Shown here one piece after another: positions 16,630 through 24,064 of a DNA stretch of 64,000 nt. Source of the stretch: Clostridiaceae bacterium (GTDB taxonomy: Bacteria > Bacillota > Clostridia > Lachnospirales > Lachnospiraceae); the NCBI GenBank assembly GCA_910575795.1, contig CAJTGE010000032.1, positions 1 to 64,000 of the forward strand, given 5' to 3'. The first letter of the stretch is position 1. Every line of letters starts with the position of its first letter. The notes beneath the pieces are model-generated. The model did not search any database, was not told the origin of the DNA, and saw only the letters and a program-made list of their open reading frames with translations. A program made the position numbers and the translations under genes.

Positions 16630-17235
16630 TCAATCTCCGCTTTTGTGATTGGCAGAACCGTGCGGCACCAGCTGCTTGAGCTGGCACCCAAGCAGGAAGC
16701 ACTGCATACGGCTGCTGCACTCCTCTCCGTTCATTACACGTTCCCAGAGTTCCTGGAGTGTTGTACGGAAACAGTGGATTTCCTCTTTCCCATAGGAATC
16801 CCTGAATGCTCCGGATACTTCCAGACCGACAACGGCTACCTTCTCATCCGTCATACCGGCACTGCTGAACCCGCCTGGTATGGAAAACAGGACTTTCCTG
16901 GTGTCCAGGCCTGTTTCCTCCTTCAGCTCACGGATAGCGGTCTCCACAGCACCTTCCCCCGGTTCGATGAGCCCTGCGGGGAATTCCAGGCAGTATGTGT
17001 TGGTTGCGTACCGGAATTCTTTCGTAGCCAGAACGTCGCCATCCTCAAAAAACGGGACGATACATACTGCATCCACCCCATGACCCAGCGACATTCCGCC
17101 AAACATGGTATCCGCATCCTTCCTGCTCACGATCTCGTAAGGGAGAGACAAGCCCTCCACATCATACTCCCCTTTATAAAGATGCAGATATTTTGTATTA
17201 GTTTTAACTTCTTTGAAACTCATCAGCTTATGCAT
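16630..17235 (-). CDS. Nudix hydrolase (ADP-ribose pyrophosphatase type)
   Basis: 201 residues from ATG 17235 (AAGGAGG upstream). The Nudix box is complete: GLIEPGEGAVETAI, then RELKEETGL. The preceding AVCIVPFFEDGDVLATKEFR and YCLEFPAG blocks fit the ADP-ribose/NUDT5 group, which cleaves ADP-ribose and related nucleoside diphosphates. It sits between the small accessory-domain protein and the fused Nudix paralogue. Such enzymes on mobile elements could remove NAD-derived or nucleotide signals of host defences, but nothing here shows that directly. Confidence 0.85.
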   Translation of the reverse strand: MHKLMSFKEVKTNTKYLHLYKGEYDVEGLSLPYEIVSRKDADTMFGGMSLGHGVDAVCIVPFFEDGDVLATKEFRYATNTYCLEFPAGLIEPGEGAVETAIRELKEETGLDTRKVLFSIPGGFSSAGMTDEKVAVVGLEVSGAFRDSYGKEEIHCFRTTLQELWERVMNGEECSSRMQCFLLGCQLKQLVPHGSANHKSGD

Positions 17236-17248
17236 GATCTTTTCCTCC

Positions 17249-17575
17249 TTATTCCTTGTCCGCACAGAAACCAGCCGGCTTACGCACTATGAAATAGTCG
17301 GAAAAAGGCATCCCGTTCAGTTTTTCAGCCAGGAGATCCGCATCATCCAGGTTTCCGACAAACACGGCGGCCAGTTCCGGATCCTCGTACTGGCCATAGT
17401 TGTCGTAGGCAACAAGTTCAGCAACGGAATTCTTGTTTCCCGTTCCTTCTTCCCCATCTGCCAGCAGGAAAACGTCATCTGATTCAAGCATCTCCTTGAT
17501 GAACAATCTCAGATGCAGCCCTTTTGTGACGACAACAGCGGTGGTTTCTCCAGTGATCTTGTTTGTAATCTTCAT
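17249..17575 (-). CDS. Small protein homologous to the N-terminal domain of the Nudix fusion
   Basis: 108 residues. The pattern TAVVVTKGLHLRLFIKEML ... AVFVGNLDDADLLAEKLNG parallels VAVLTTEDGYIRRYIS ... GYFIGGLSDAGLLVKVIND at the start of the Nudix protein at 15575-16591. Predicted alpha/beta, no membrane segment. It is the first gene of the unit, under the motif at 17622. Presence both alone and fused to a Nudix domain suggests a regulatory or partner role. Confidence 0.65.
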   Translation of the reverse strand: MKITNKITGETTAVVVTKGLHLRLFIKEMLESDDVFLLADGEEGTGNKNSVAELVAYDNYGQYEDPELAAVFVGNLDDADLLAEKLNGMPFSDYFIVRKPAGFCADKE

Positions 17576-17621
17576 TTCTTTTCCTCCTCAATTTCTTTTT
17601 TTTGTTTAAGATTTGCATAGG

Positions 17622-17629
17622 AAGTATGG
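17622..17629 (-). promoter_or_regulatory. Promoter-like motif CCATACTT
   Basis: Exact copy, 46 nt before the start at 17575. Confidence 0.65.
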
Positions 17630-17653
17630 GAACAGCAAATAGTGATTTCTGTA

Positions 17654-17692
17654 CAAAAAAAAGAGCCAGCTGGACATATTCCAACTGACTCT
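17654..17692 (-). terminator. Rho-independent terminator
   Basis: GAGTCAGTTGGA/TCCAGCTGGCTC hairpin followed by a long T-run on the minus strand, after the stop at 17717. Confidence 0.85.
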
Positions 17693-17716
17693 TGAGGGTT
17701 TTGTTTTTTTGGATTC

Positions 17717-18115
17717 TTAGCTGTACCGGATTTCCCCGAACAGCGCATACTGGATGATGGCGTCGCATACAACTTCATCCGCATTGCAGCAGTCGATGCG
17801 CAGACGGTTGTTTACCTGCTCCAGGCAGTTGCACCCGACCGGATCCTCTGCCCACAGCTTAATGCCATTCAATAGTTTGTCGAGATCCAAGCACAGTTCC
17901 AAGTCATCCTCGAAATCCCACAGCAGCAGCTTTCCGCCTCTGCTGATCTGTTCGTGTGCGTACTTGCCAAGGTATCTGTCTTCAACCTTTACTCTTCCGC
18001 ACCAGTAGCTGATGCCTCCTTCCAGAGCCCCGCACATGATATCGTCGATATCTTCCTGCGACAGGGCCAGCTTCAGGTTCACGTCCAGTTCCTTCATGAT
18101 TTTTCTCTCGCTCAT
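17717..18115 (-). CDS. Hypothetical acidic protein
   Basis: 132 residues starting MSERKIMKELDVNLKLALSQEDIDDIMCGALEGGISYWC. The block SRGGKLLLWDFEDDLELCLDLDKLLNGI is well formed, and similar proteins are common in phages and plasmids of Clostridia, as far as I recall, without a known function. Soluble, seven Cys. RBS GAGGAGG upstream of 18115. Last gene before a terminator. Confidence 0.65.
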   Translation of the reverse strand: MSERKIMKELDVNLKLALSQEDIDDIMCGALEGGISYWCGRVKVEDRYLGKYAHEQISRGGKLLLWDFEDDLELCLDLDKLLNGIKLWAEDPVGCNCLEQVNNRLRIDCCNADEVVCDAIIQYALFGEIRYS

Positions 18116-18205
18116 TTTGTATTATCCTCCTCTTTTTTTGCGGTAGGCGGGCTGAACAGTCGCCCGCCAGTATCGCATATTCCTTATCTATTTCTTTCTC
18201 CTTTC

Positions 18206-18724
18206 TCAGCCTATCCGGACAACACTATCCACGCAGTCTGGATCACAGCCCATTTTCTTGCAGAGATCAGCCCAGTGTTTTTCCAGGTCTTCCACGTTAA
18301 AAGCGATGATCTGTTTCTCACTCTCACCGTTGTAAAAGACCAGGTATTCCGCATATCCATTGATGGCGATGTCAGCTGCTGCCTCTGTAATAGGTTTCCT
18401 GCCTGCTGCTTTGAGTCTCCCGGCCCACCGGGTGAACTTTTCCGCCACAAGCTCGTCTGCCATGGTGTCCGTTTCTTCCAGTCCAAGATCTGACCAGACT
18501 TTCAAGCAGTTTCTTACATCCCCATATTCTACAAGGAGCTGGTATTTTGCTTCTTCCTCGCTGACAGACGTGGGGTTCGTCCCAAGGATTGCCCGCCGCA
18601 GCTTTAAAGCCGCCTGGCCCAATTCCGCTGCCTCCTCCGCTAACTGCGCGAGGATTTCGGCAGGCTGCAGTTTTCCTTTGACGTACTCGATATTTTCTTT
18701 TGTTTTTGTATTCTGATCATTCAT
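18206..18724 (-). CDS. MazG-like all-alpha NTP pyrophosphatase
   Basis: 172 residues from ATG 18724 (AAAGGAGA upstream). The first 100 residues have the MazG-like pattern QLAEEAAELGQAALKLRRAI ... LVEYGDVRNCLKV, with the EExxE and E...D metal-binding positions of all-alpha NTP-PPases. These hydrolyse nucleoside triphosphates and may clean or drain nucleotide pools; MazG can also act on alarmones. The last 60 residues (IAINGYAEYLVFYNGESEKQIIAF) form a second small domain. It overlaps the 60-residue gene upstream by 8 nt. Confidence 0.7.
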   Translation of the reverse strand: MNDQNTKTKENIEYVKGKLQPAEILAQLAEEAAELGQAALKLRRAILGTNPTSVSEEEAKYQLLVEYGDVRNCLKVWSDLGLEETDTMADELVAEKFTRWAGRLKAAGRKPITEAAADIAINGYAEYLVFYNGESEKQIIAFNVEDLEKHWADLCKKMGCDPDCVDSVVRIG

Positions 18725-18899
18725 TGCTCCCATCTCCTTTTCCATTATTTTCTTCGCTGGTCTCCTTGGAAACCACAACTTTTCTTTCTCCTGACAGCAC
18801 ATCTTCTCCCCACGCCGGAGGAATGACATCCCTCAGCGCATCTTCGGAAGACACTATCCTTACTGTTTTCCCACTAAGCGGGTTCCACACTGCGCTCAT
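18717..18899 (-). CDS. Small hypothetical protein
   Basis: 60 residues, MSAVWNPLSGKTVRIVSSED then a polar tail. The start overlaps the previous stop (ATGA at 18896-18899) and the end overlaps the MazG-like start, so it sits firmly inside an operon. No recognisable family. Confidence 0.55.
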   Translation of the reverse strand: MSAVWNPLSGKTVRIVSSEDALRDVIPPAWGEDVLSGERKVVVSKETSEENNGKGDGSNE

Positions 18900-19213
18900 A
18901 CAGCCTCCTTCCCGGCATCATCAAGCCACCACGGGGTCTTGGAACTGAACCCGATCTTCCGCTTTTCCAGTTCTCCAAGGAGGAACTGCTGACCCTTAGC
19001 ATCCTCAGCCAGATCTCTTGCTACAGCATGGACATTCTCCGAATACCATCCCTCTGGACAATCTTCAGAAGCAGCTCTGTAGACCAGGATCCTTGATTTG
19101 TCCGGGTCGTTCGGATCCTTCTTGATGAGGCCGTTTATGACAAGCGTATCCAGAAGGCGCAGGCAGTTATAGAAATCCAATTTCTCCTGCCCGCTATTCT
19201 CTGTTTTTCCCAT
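18896..19213 (-). CDS. Hypothetical protein with MGKTENSGQE leader
   Basis: 105 residues from ATG 19213 (AAAGGAAGG upstream). The first ten residues and the ribosome site are nearly identical to a segment at 19525-19580 inside the next gene upstream, so this leader has been copied by recombination. The body (NCLRLLDTLVINGLIKKDPNDPDKSRILVYRAA) looks like a small winged-helix-like domain. The function is unknown. Confidence 0.6.
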   Translation of the reverse strand: MGKTENSGQEKLDFYNCLRLLDTLVINGLIKKDPNDPDKSRILVYRAASEDCPEGWYSENVHAVARDLAEDAKGQQFLLGELEKRKIGFSSKTPWWLDDAGKEAV

Positions 19214-19259
19214 ATCTTTCCTTCCTTTCTGAAAAAACTTAATAAACTTCCCCGGTGCA

Positions 19260-19370
19260 AGCACTCAAACGCCACAAGGGCGTTTGCCTCCTGCTTCGCA
19301 GGAGCGGGGTATTCGCCCCAACCTCGCTTCGCTCGGTGCTAGTTTGTGCGCCCCAAGGGGCGGGGAATGT
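19260..19370. repeat. Cluster of short hairpins between genes
   Basis: Three or four perfect small stems in a row: AACGCC-ACAAG-GGCGTT, CTCCTGC-TTC-GCAGGAG, a CGCTTCGCTCG element and GCCCC-AAG-GGGGC. No T-run follows. It could be a palindromic mobile repeat or a structured RNA; I cannot tell which. Confidence 0.5.
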
Positions 19371-19378
19371 ACCCACTC

Positions 19379-19822
19379 TCATTCAACAAGCTGCTCTATG
19401 GAGATTTCAAAATCCATATCCAGTTCGCTGTTTCTTACAATGATACTTTCATCATCCCCATCCATCACCTTAAATCCGTACATTGCAACGGCATCCTCGA
19501 TGATAGAAAAGAGAGTACTAAATTCCTCCTGCCCGCTATTCTCTGTTTTTCCCATATCTTCCCTTCCTTTCTGAAAAACCTTATCTTCAACAAGCTGCTT
19601 TATGGAGATTCCAAAATCCATATCCAGCTTACTGTTCCTTACAATGACACTCTCTTCATCTCCATCTATCACCTTAAATCCGTGCATTTCAACGGCATCC
19701 TCGGTAATAAAAAAGAGAGTTCTAAGTTCCATTTCAGCATCGATTTCCATACTTTCAGAATTTCCGTCGCATCCCATCTGATCTGCGATTTCTGCTCTTA
19801 TATCGTCGTTTTTATATCCCAT
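19379..19822 (-). CDS. Tandem-duplicated small domain protein
   Basis: 147 residues from ATG 19822 (GAAAGGGAAAAG upstream). Two copies of one 48-residue domain: LFFITEDAVEMHGFKVIDGD...SKLDMDFGISIKQLVE and LFSIIEDAVAMYGFKVMDGD...SELDMDFEISIEQLVE. The linker contains an in-frame copy of a ribosome site and a MGKTENSGQE start, so the protein probably arose when a duplicated gene fused in frame. The internal start may still be used to make the second copy alone. Function unknown. Confidence 0.6.
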   Translation of the reverse strand: MGYKNDDIRAEIADQMGCDGNSESMEIDAEMELRTLFFITEDAVEMHGFKVIDGDEESVIVRNSKLDMDFGISIKQLVEDKVFQKGREDMGKTENSGQEEFSTLFSIIEDAVAMYGFKVMDGDDESIIVRNSELDMDFEISIEQLVE

Positions 19823-19841
19823 CTTTTCCCTTTCTTTCTTG

Positions 19842-20240
19842 TTAATCACACAGGTTGGCGGCATTGGGGTTTTCGGCGCCGCAGAACGGACACTTATTTA
19901 CGCCATAGCACCAGTACCACTTGCCACACTCGCACTGGCACAGCTCGTCGCTGTCCTGGTCATCCAGATAGCTGCTCGGGTGCTCCCAGTCGATTGCCTC
20001 AAACACGCGGTCTGCAATCTCCGGTTGCCCGTTGCACATGTCCAGGATATCCTGTCCGGTATAAATGGCATCTTCCAGTTCCGGCACATAGCACACAGCG
20101 GACTTGTCGGTATAGTACGCTTCCTCGTTCTTATATACCCAGCCCTGCCGGTACCAGCCGCGGTCCAGCCTGATAATTTCTCCCTTCTCATTGACTTCAC
20201 AGTCACCGATGATGACATAATCTCTTTTCTTCTCCTCCAT
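19842..20240 (-). CDS. Hypothetical protein with C-terminal zinc ribbon
   Basis: 132 residues from ATG 20240 (AAGGAGAGGAG upstream). The body (DYVIIGDCEVNEKGEIIRLDRGWYRQGWVYKNEEAYYT) is polar; the C-terminus has CQCECGKWYWCYGVNKCPFCGAEN, a likely zinc ribbon. The reading frame continues upstream of this ATG into a duplicated fragment of the neighbouring gene, which I regard as decayed. No family recognised. Confidence 0.6.
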   Translation of the reverse strand: MEEKKRDYVIIGDCEVNEKGEIIRLDRGWYRQGWVYKNEEAYYTDKSAVCYVPELEDAIYTGQDILDMCNGQPEIADRVFEAIDWEHPSSYLDDQDSDELCQCECGKWYWCYGVNKCPFCGAENPNAANLCD

Positions 20241-20249
20241 TTTTTCTCC

Positions 20250-20400
20250 TCTCCTTAGTTTCTGACAATGTACGAACCGAAAAACCTCATCCTGCGTTTT
20301 CCAATCTGGATATTCCTCTTCGACCTTTTCGTACAATTCCTCTTCCCTATTTCCCCACTTATCCAAGTATTCGGAATGCATCAAAATGTTGGACAAATGT
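20250..20400 (-). pseudogene. Partial second copy of the upstream gene
   Basis: The frame here reads HLSNILMHSEYLDKWGNREE and on to EEEYPDWK, matching HIPNILIHSECLDKWEGRKE and EEEYLDW in the gene at 20359-20676. An imperfect tandem duplication of about 130 nt has left the second copy out of frame with the intact gene. Confidence 0.55.
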
Positions 20401-20676
20401 TCCAAAGATCTCATTTTTTCCCATCCAGTCCAGGTACTCTTCCTCGATCTTCCCACACAGTTCCTCTTTCCTGCCTTCCCACTTATCCAAGCATTCGGAA
20501 TGTATCAGGATGTTTGGGATATGCTTGTAGTTGTTTGCCAGAAGTGTCACTTCACCGTCCTGAATCTCCTTCCGGCAGACGAAGCATCTCCGCTTCAGGC
20601 CCCCTGTGTCCCGGTGGTACCATCTCCTCACCGTGACGATGCTGCCCTTGTACTGGATCTTTTCTGTTTTCTTCAT
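20359..20676 (-). CDS. Hypothetical CxxC protein with altered C-terminus
   Basis: 105 residues. CFVCRKEIQDGE followed by IHSECLDKW suggests a small zinc-binding domain (two Cys, then His and Cys). RBS AAGGAGG and the motif at 20721 mark the start. The C-terminal FGTFVQHFDAFRILG is out of the ancestral frame, because the adjacent duplication shifts it, so the native tail is probably lost. Confidence 0.6.
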   Translation of the reverse strand: MKKTEKIQYKGSIVTVRRWYHRDTGGLKRRCFVCRKEIQDGEVTLLANNYKHIPNILIHSECLDKWEGRKEELCGKIEEEYLDWMGKNEIFGTFVQHFDAFRILG

Positions 20677-20720
20677 GCTTAGTTCCTCCTTCTCTCATGT
20701 CTTGTTTATTGGTTCATTGG

Positions 20721-20728
20721 AAGTATGG
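20721..20728 (-). promoter_or_regulatory. Promoter-like motif CCATACTT
   Basis: Exact copy, 44 nt before the start at 20676. Confidence 0.65.
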
Positions 20729-20754
20729 CTATCAGCTGGCAGCTATGGGCACGC

Positions 20755-20788
20755 AAAAAAAGAAGCCCTCGGCTGAAGGCTCCTTCTC
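20755..20788 (-). terminator. Rho-independent terminator
   Basis: AGAAGGAGCC/GGCTTCT hairpin followed by T7 on the minus strand, after the stop at 20820. Confidence 0.8.
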
Positions 20789-20819
20789 ATTGTGGATAGA
20801 TTCTGTTTTTGTGGAGATA

Positions 20820-21131
20820 TTAGGATTCTGCGGAAGAGTCGAAGAATAACGCAAGGCTCTCGCAGAACTCTTCATAATCTGTATAGCCAAATAACTCCAT
20901 TTTTATCTCTAGTTCTTTCATGCATTCCACAAAGTCGCCTACGCGTTTCTTGCTGACTTTGCAGAAGATGATCTTATATTTTTCGCCGGGTTTTTCGTAC
21001 TCCTGACCGAACCGTACAAATAACTTGTGTTTGATGAAGATCTGGTCGGCCAAGTTTTCCTTGGTATCCGCGAAAGCGAACCATGTTTTAAATAAACTTA
21101 TTCCTTTAATTATTTTAACATAGTTTTTCAT
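20820..21131 (-). CDS. Hypothetical protein behind a hairpin leader
   Basis: 103 residues beginning MKNYVKIIKGISLFKTW. The ATG at 21131 has no ribosome site directly in front; instead AAAGGAGG lies about 50 nt upstream, on the far side of a strong hairpin (see the leader feature). If the hairpin forms, the site comes within normal distance of the ATG. The long frame up to 21350 runs through the promoter and hairpin and is not credible. Soluble, lysine and glutamate rich; function unknown. Confidence 0.6.
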   Translation of the reverse strand: MKNYVKIIKGISLFKTWFAFADTKENLADQIFIKHKLFVRFGQEYEKPGEKYKIIFCKVSKKRVGDFVECMKELEIKMELFGYTDYEEFCESLALFFDSSAES

Positions 21132-21135
21132 TTTT

Positions 21136-21194
21136 TTTGCGTGGGAATCCAGTCCGGCTTTCAGGCTGGATGAATATCCCACGCTCCTCCTTTC
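21136..21194 (-). promoter_or_regulatory. Leader hairpin between ribosome site and start codon
   Basis: On the minus strand AAAGGAGGA is followed by GCGTGGGA, ATCCAG, a loop, then CTGGAT and TCCCACGC, then A8 and ATG. The two-part stem is perfect in both arms. It would place the ribosome site next to the start codon when folded. Confidence 0.55.
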
Positions 21195-21242
21195 GTTAAT
21201 CGCATCCCTTAAACTGCAAATGCCTTTTTGTATTTTCAACTG

Positions 21243-21250
21243 TAGTATGG
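21243..21250 (-). promoter_or_regulatory. Promoter-like motif, variant CCATACTA
   Basis: One-base variant of the motif, 111 nt before the start at 21131. Confidence 0.45.
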
Positions 21251-21282
21251 CGATGCCCTGCGTCTCAAAACACTCCAAAATA

Positions 21283-21329
21283 CAAAAAAAAAGCCGCCAT
21301 ACTGACGTAAGCGACAGTATAGTGGCCTT
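21283..21329 (-). terminator. Rho-independent terminator
   Basis: CACTATACTG/CAGTATGGCGGC hairpin followed by T9 on the minus strand, after the stop at 21356. Confidence 0.85.
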
Positions 21330-21355
21330 TAAAGGTTTGAAAATGATCATGCTAT

Positions 21356-22384
21356 TTACGCTATTTCGACAACATTGGCACAGTAGCTGACACCATCATA
21401 GCACAGTTCCCATTCACCAAAGAAATCATCTGAGCATTCAGACACGGCCAGCTGTACTCCATCCTTGGAAAACAGAACAGCCTCAGTCCAGGCCGCACCT
21501 TCGCCGATTCTGGTCCCGCAGCATTTGATGTCCATTTCCTTCCCGTCGCCAAACACTACACTGCAGCTAATCGTCTCATCCTCACCTAGATGGGAATCCT
21601 CCGTATCCCCTTCCTTCCAGTCCAGGATTTTTTTGATGTGGGCAGCCAGGTCCTTATTGACAGAGACTGTCTGCGTCATACAGTGCCCATCAGTGTCCAT
21701 GATGGAATCAATCAGCTTTAAGAACGCCTCCCCGGAAACTTCCTTCGGGGAATCGTTGAGGAATACATGGTCATAAGTATAATCCTCAACATTATCGTCG
21801 GACTTGTTACCCCATTCCTTCATGGCTCCCGTCCTTGTTACAAGGATCGTAACGCGGTGAGCCTTAATGGGGAGTTTTGCTTTGAACTTGTCGATCTCTT
21901 CTGGCTCGCGGATATGCACGAACAGGATCTCAGCGCCGCTTACCGCGAATTCACGGTACCGGTCAACCAGATAGCAAACGGGCTCATCGCCGTACTGTAC
22001 CATCTCGCTTTTAAACTCCGAAAGAAGTTTCCTCCCCTCTGGGGTTTTCCTTCCGTCCCATCCCGCTACCATAGCAGGCACCAGGACCGGGTCGATGGAC
22101 GAGAAGTTCCAGACCTTATCTGAACCTTTGGCATCCGTCACATACCGGCATAACGTGTCCTTGCCGACCGTACCGCTGCCGTTCATTATGATAACAAGCT
22201 GCTTCCTGTTTTCGGGCCTCTCTATGAATTTCATTGCGGAATCCGTATCCATGCAGGTATCACGCCGCATACGGCGCAGGGTTTCTCCTATAACCTCCTG
22301 CAGTGCTTCCCTGACATCATCATCCGCCTTCCAGTATGCCCAGACAGCGTCTTCGTCTTTTTCCATGCCGAGGATATCAAGCAT
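21356..22384 (-). pseudogene. P-loop nucleotide kinase-like domain, 3' part of a frame-split gene
   Basis: This frame carries IIMNGSGTVGKDTLCRYV, a Walker A typical of deoxynucleoside-monophosphate/phosphomevalonate-type kinases, then IDPVLVPAMVAGWDG and a Walker-B-like ILFVHIREPEE, and a C-terminal domain of about 90 residues. The ATG at 22384 has no ribosome site. The first 50 residues (ILGMEKDEDAVWAYWKADDDVREALQEVIGE) are homologous to an internal repeat of the upstream protein but in another frame. Upstream and downstream parts therefore look like one gene of about 550 codons, split at an A8 run at 22387-22394. Removing one A restores it; a +1 ribosomal shift could too. Confidence 0.65.
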
Positions 22385-23021
22385 TATTTTTTTTGTCAGC
22401 GCCGCTGTAGCGGCTTTTGCGCACCGCATCCGCTACCCTATACGGGGCATATGACCTGATGACACGGATATTCGCATCCTGCCGGATCGGCGTCGCGTAA
22501 CTGTCTTTGGCTATCAGCTTTGCTGCATGAATATCATCCTCTTGAAATCCCACACTTCCGCAAACGCTTTCGACAAGATCCTGGAACACCTCCCGGACCA
22601 TTGTATCCGCATCCCTATAGATCTGGTAAGCGTCCATGAGTTCCTTTACGCCGATGATCTGGTACATCGTGCCTTTGTCGGCGTCACTGTAATGGCTTTT
22701 TCGTATCGCTTCGGCTACTTCCTCTGCGGCATAGATTCTGGCGATGCGGATATTGGTATATTGGCGTTCCGGCGACCTTGTCATTTCTTTTGTTTCGGCT
22801 TCTTCTGCCTTCATCGAATAAAACTTATTCAGTGCTGCCTGCGCCCAGGACGGCCTGACGGCCTCAAACTCCTGCCCATAGATGAACCGGAGTATGTCGC
22901 AGAACGTGTCATATCTGTTCTTTTCGTAACAGTCCATGATACTCTTGTCCATAGCGTCCGCTTCCATGCAGTCCAGGAACAGATCCTCGAAAAAGTTTTT
23001 ACATTCTGATAATTTCCTCAT
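22377..23021 (-). CDS. Repeat protein, 5' part of the frame-split kinase gene
   Basis: 214 residues, RBS AAAGGAGA. Two related repeats: RIYAAEEVAEAIRKSHYSDADK...VREVFQDLVESV and RSYAPYRVADAVRKSRYSGADK, the second cut off after ADKKNNA by a stop seven codons past the A8 run. In the +1 frame the second repeat continues as IMLDILGMEKDEDAVW...VREALQEVIGE. The protein would therefore be a double repeat fused to a kinase-like domain. The repeat family is not recognised. Confidence 0.65.
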   Translation of the reverse strand: MRKLSECKNFFEDLFLDCMEADAMDKSIMDCYEKNRYDTFCDILRFIYGQEFEAVRPSWAQAALNKFYSMKAEEAETKEMTRSPERQYTNIRIARIYAAEEVAEAIRKSHYSDADKGTMYQIIGVKELMDAYQIYRDADTMVREVFQDLVESVCGSVGFQEDDIHAAKLIAKDSYATPIRQDANIRVIRSYAPYRVADAVRKSRYSGADKKNNA

Positions 23022-23063
23022 ATCTTTCTTTCTCCTTTTTTTTTCTTATTTTTTTCAGGCCCC

Positions 23064-23092
23064 CGTTCCTTACCAGGAATTGGGGGCGATTT
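23064..23092. other. Intergenic hairpin
   Basis: GCCCCC/GGGGGC stem with inner TTCCT/AGGAA arms between two genes. No T-run on the minus strand; in the plus direction GATTTTTC follows. Confidence 0.45.
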
Positions 23093-23112
23093 TTCTTGAG
23101 CGGTACAGCGGA

Positions 23113-23742
23113 TCAGTCGTAGTACACCTCGAAGATCAGGAAATTCTCCGGGTGTTCCTTCGCGTGTTCCATGGTCTTCACAGGAATGTATGTGGATACG
23201 CCGACGCTGTCATCATAGAAGAGCATTTCCTGCCCGTAGGTGAAGACATTATCAACGGCATCCAGCGCCTTTCTCAACTCATAGATGGACGCTGGGTACG
23301 CGAACTGCTCTGTGGCGATCCGCCCATTTTTGTCCATGAGGGATGAGAACATACCTCTGAGGCCCGTGAACCCGCGTTTCTCAGTCTCTGTGTCAAACGC
23401 ACCAAGAAGGTTGATGAGGCGCATCGACTGGGTGCGGTTCCAGGAAAGAATCTCCTCCCGGATTTCATCTGGTTTTGTGACCCCAAATCCATATCCCTTT
23501 CTGGATTGAGCCTCATCAAAAGTCATATAGTTATCTTTAAAGTATCCGATGGTGCCATGGAGTTCTCCGTCCATGTCAGCCGTTGAAATAATATCTCTGG
23601 CGGCCGTGCTGTAGACCTCCTTCAGGATTTTCTTATATCTCTCCGTTCCACCTTCTGCTTTCAGGACAACATTCCCTTTTTTATCGTACAGTTCCACCAG
23701 TTCCGCCTTCACGTTCATCAAAACCTTTAATCCAATTGCCAT
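23113..23742 (-). CDS. Hypothetical protein
   Basis: 209 residues, MAIGLKVLMNVKAELVELYDKKGNVVLKAEGGTE at the N-terminus, mixed alpha/beta with no membrane segment or known motif. A C-terminal IYELRKALDAVDNVFTYGQEM helix is followed by a beta-rich end. RBS AAAGGGG. It lies between the split kinase gene and the small gene next to the sigma-like regulator. Function unknown. Confidence 0.65.
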   Translation of the reverse strand: MAIGLKVLMNVKAELVELYDKKGNVVLKAEGGTERYKKILKEVYSTAARDIISTADMDGELHGTIGYFKDNYMTFDEAQSRKGYGFGVTKPDEIREEILSWNRTQSMRLINLLGAFDTETEKRGFTGLRGMFSSLMDKNGRIATEQFAYPASIYELRKALDAVDNVFTYGQEMLFYDDSVGVSTYIPVKTMEHAKEHPENFLIFEVYYD

Positions 23743-23782
23743 AATCGTTTCCCCTTTTCTTTTTTTGATATTTTGCTGTTTT

Positions 23783-24052
23783 TTAGTTCCCCTGTGCCTG
23801 CGGGAGTCCTTCCAGGTACGCCATCAGAGAGCCAAAATCCTTATACTCCCATGGGTCTACCCGTCTTCCGTCAAACGACGCGAAATATACCTTTGCTTCA
23901 TTTTTGGGGACCGTCTTACAGTCCCCTTTCCCGTCATCCAGGATGTCCTGGGGGCACCCGGCTTTGATCAGATAAGGGCGCTCTTCCGTATCTTCCGTAA
24001 GGATGACTGCGTCATTCCAGATCAGTACCATCTTTGGTTCCATCCTTATCAT
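23783..24052 (-). CDS. Small hypothetical protein
   Basis: 89 residues, RBS GGGAGG before ATG 24052. It contains VLIWNDAVILTEDTEERPYLIKAGCPQ and ends in a polar tail. It is 12 nt downstream of the sigma/alpha-CTD-like gene, so probably in the same transcript. No family recognised. Confidence 0.6.
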   Translation of the reverse strand: MIRMEPKMVLIWNDAVILTEDTEERPYLIKAGCPQDILDDGKGDCKTVPKNEAKVYFASFDGRRVDPWEYKDFGSLMAYLEGLPQAQGN

Positions 24053-24064
24053 GCGATTTCCTCC

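Noticed and set aside
19260..19370. CRISPR array
   Set aside because: The palindromes differ from each other and have no regular spacers; no cas genes are present.
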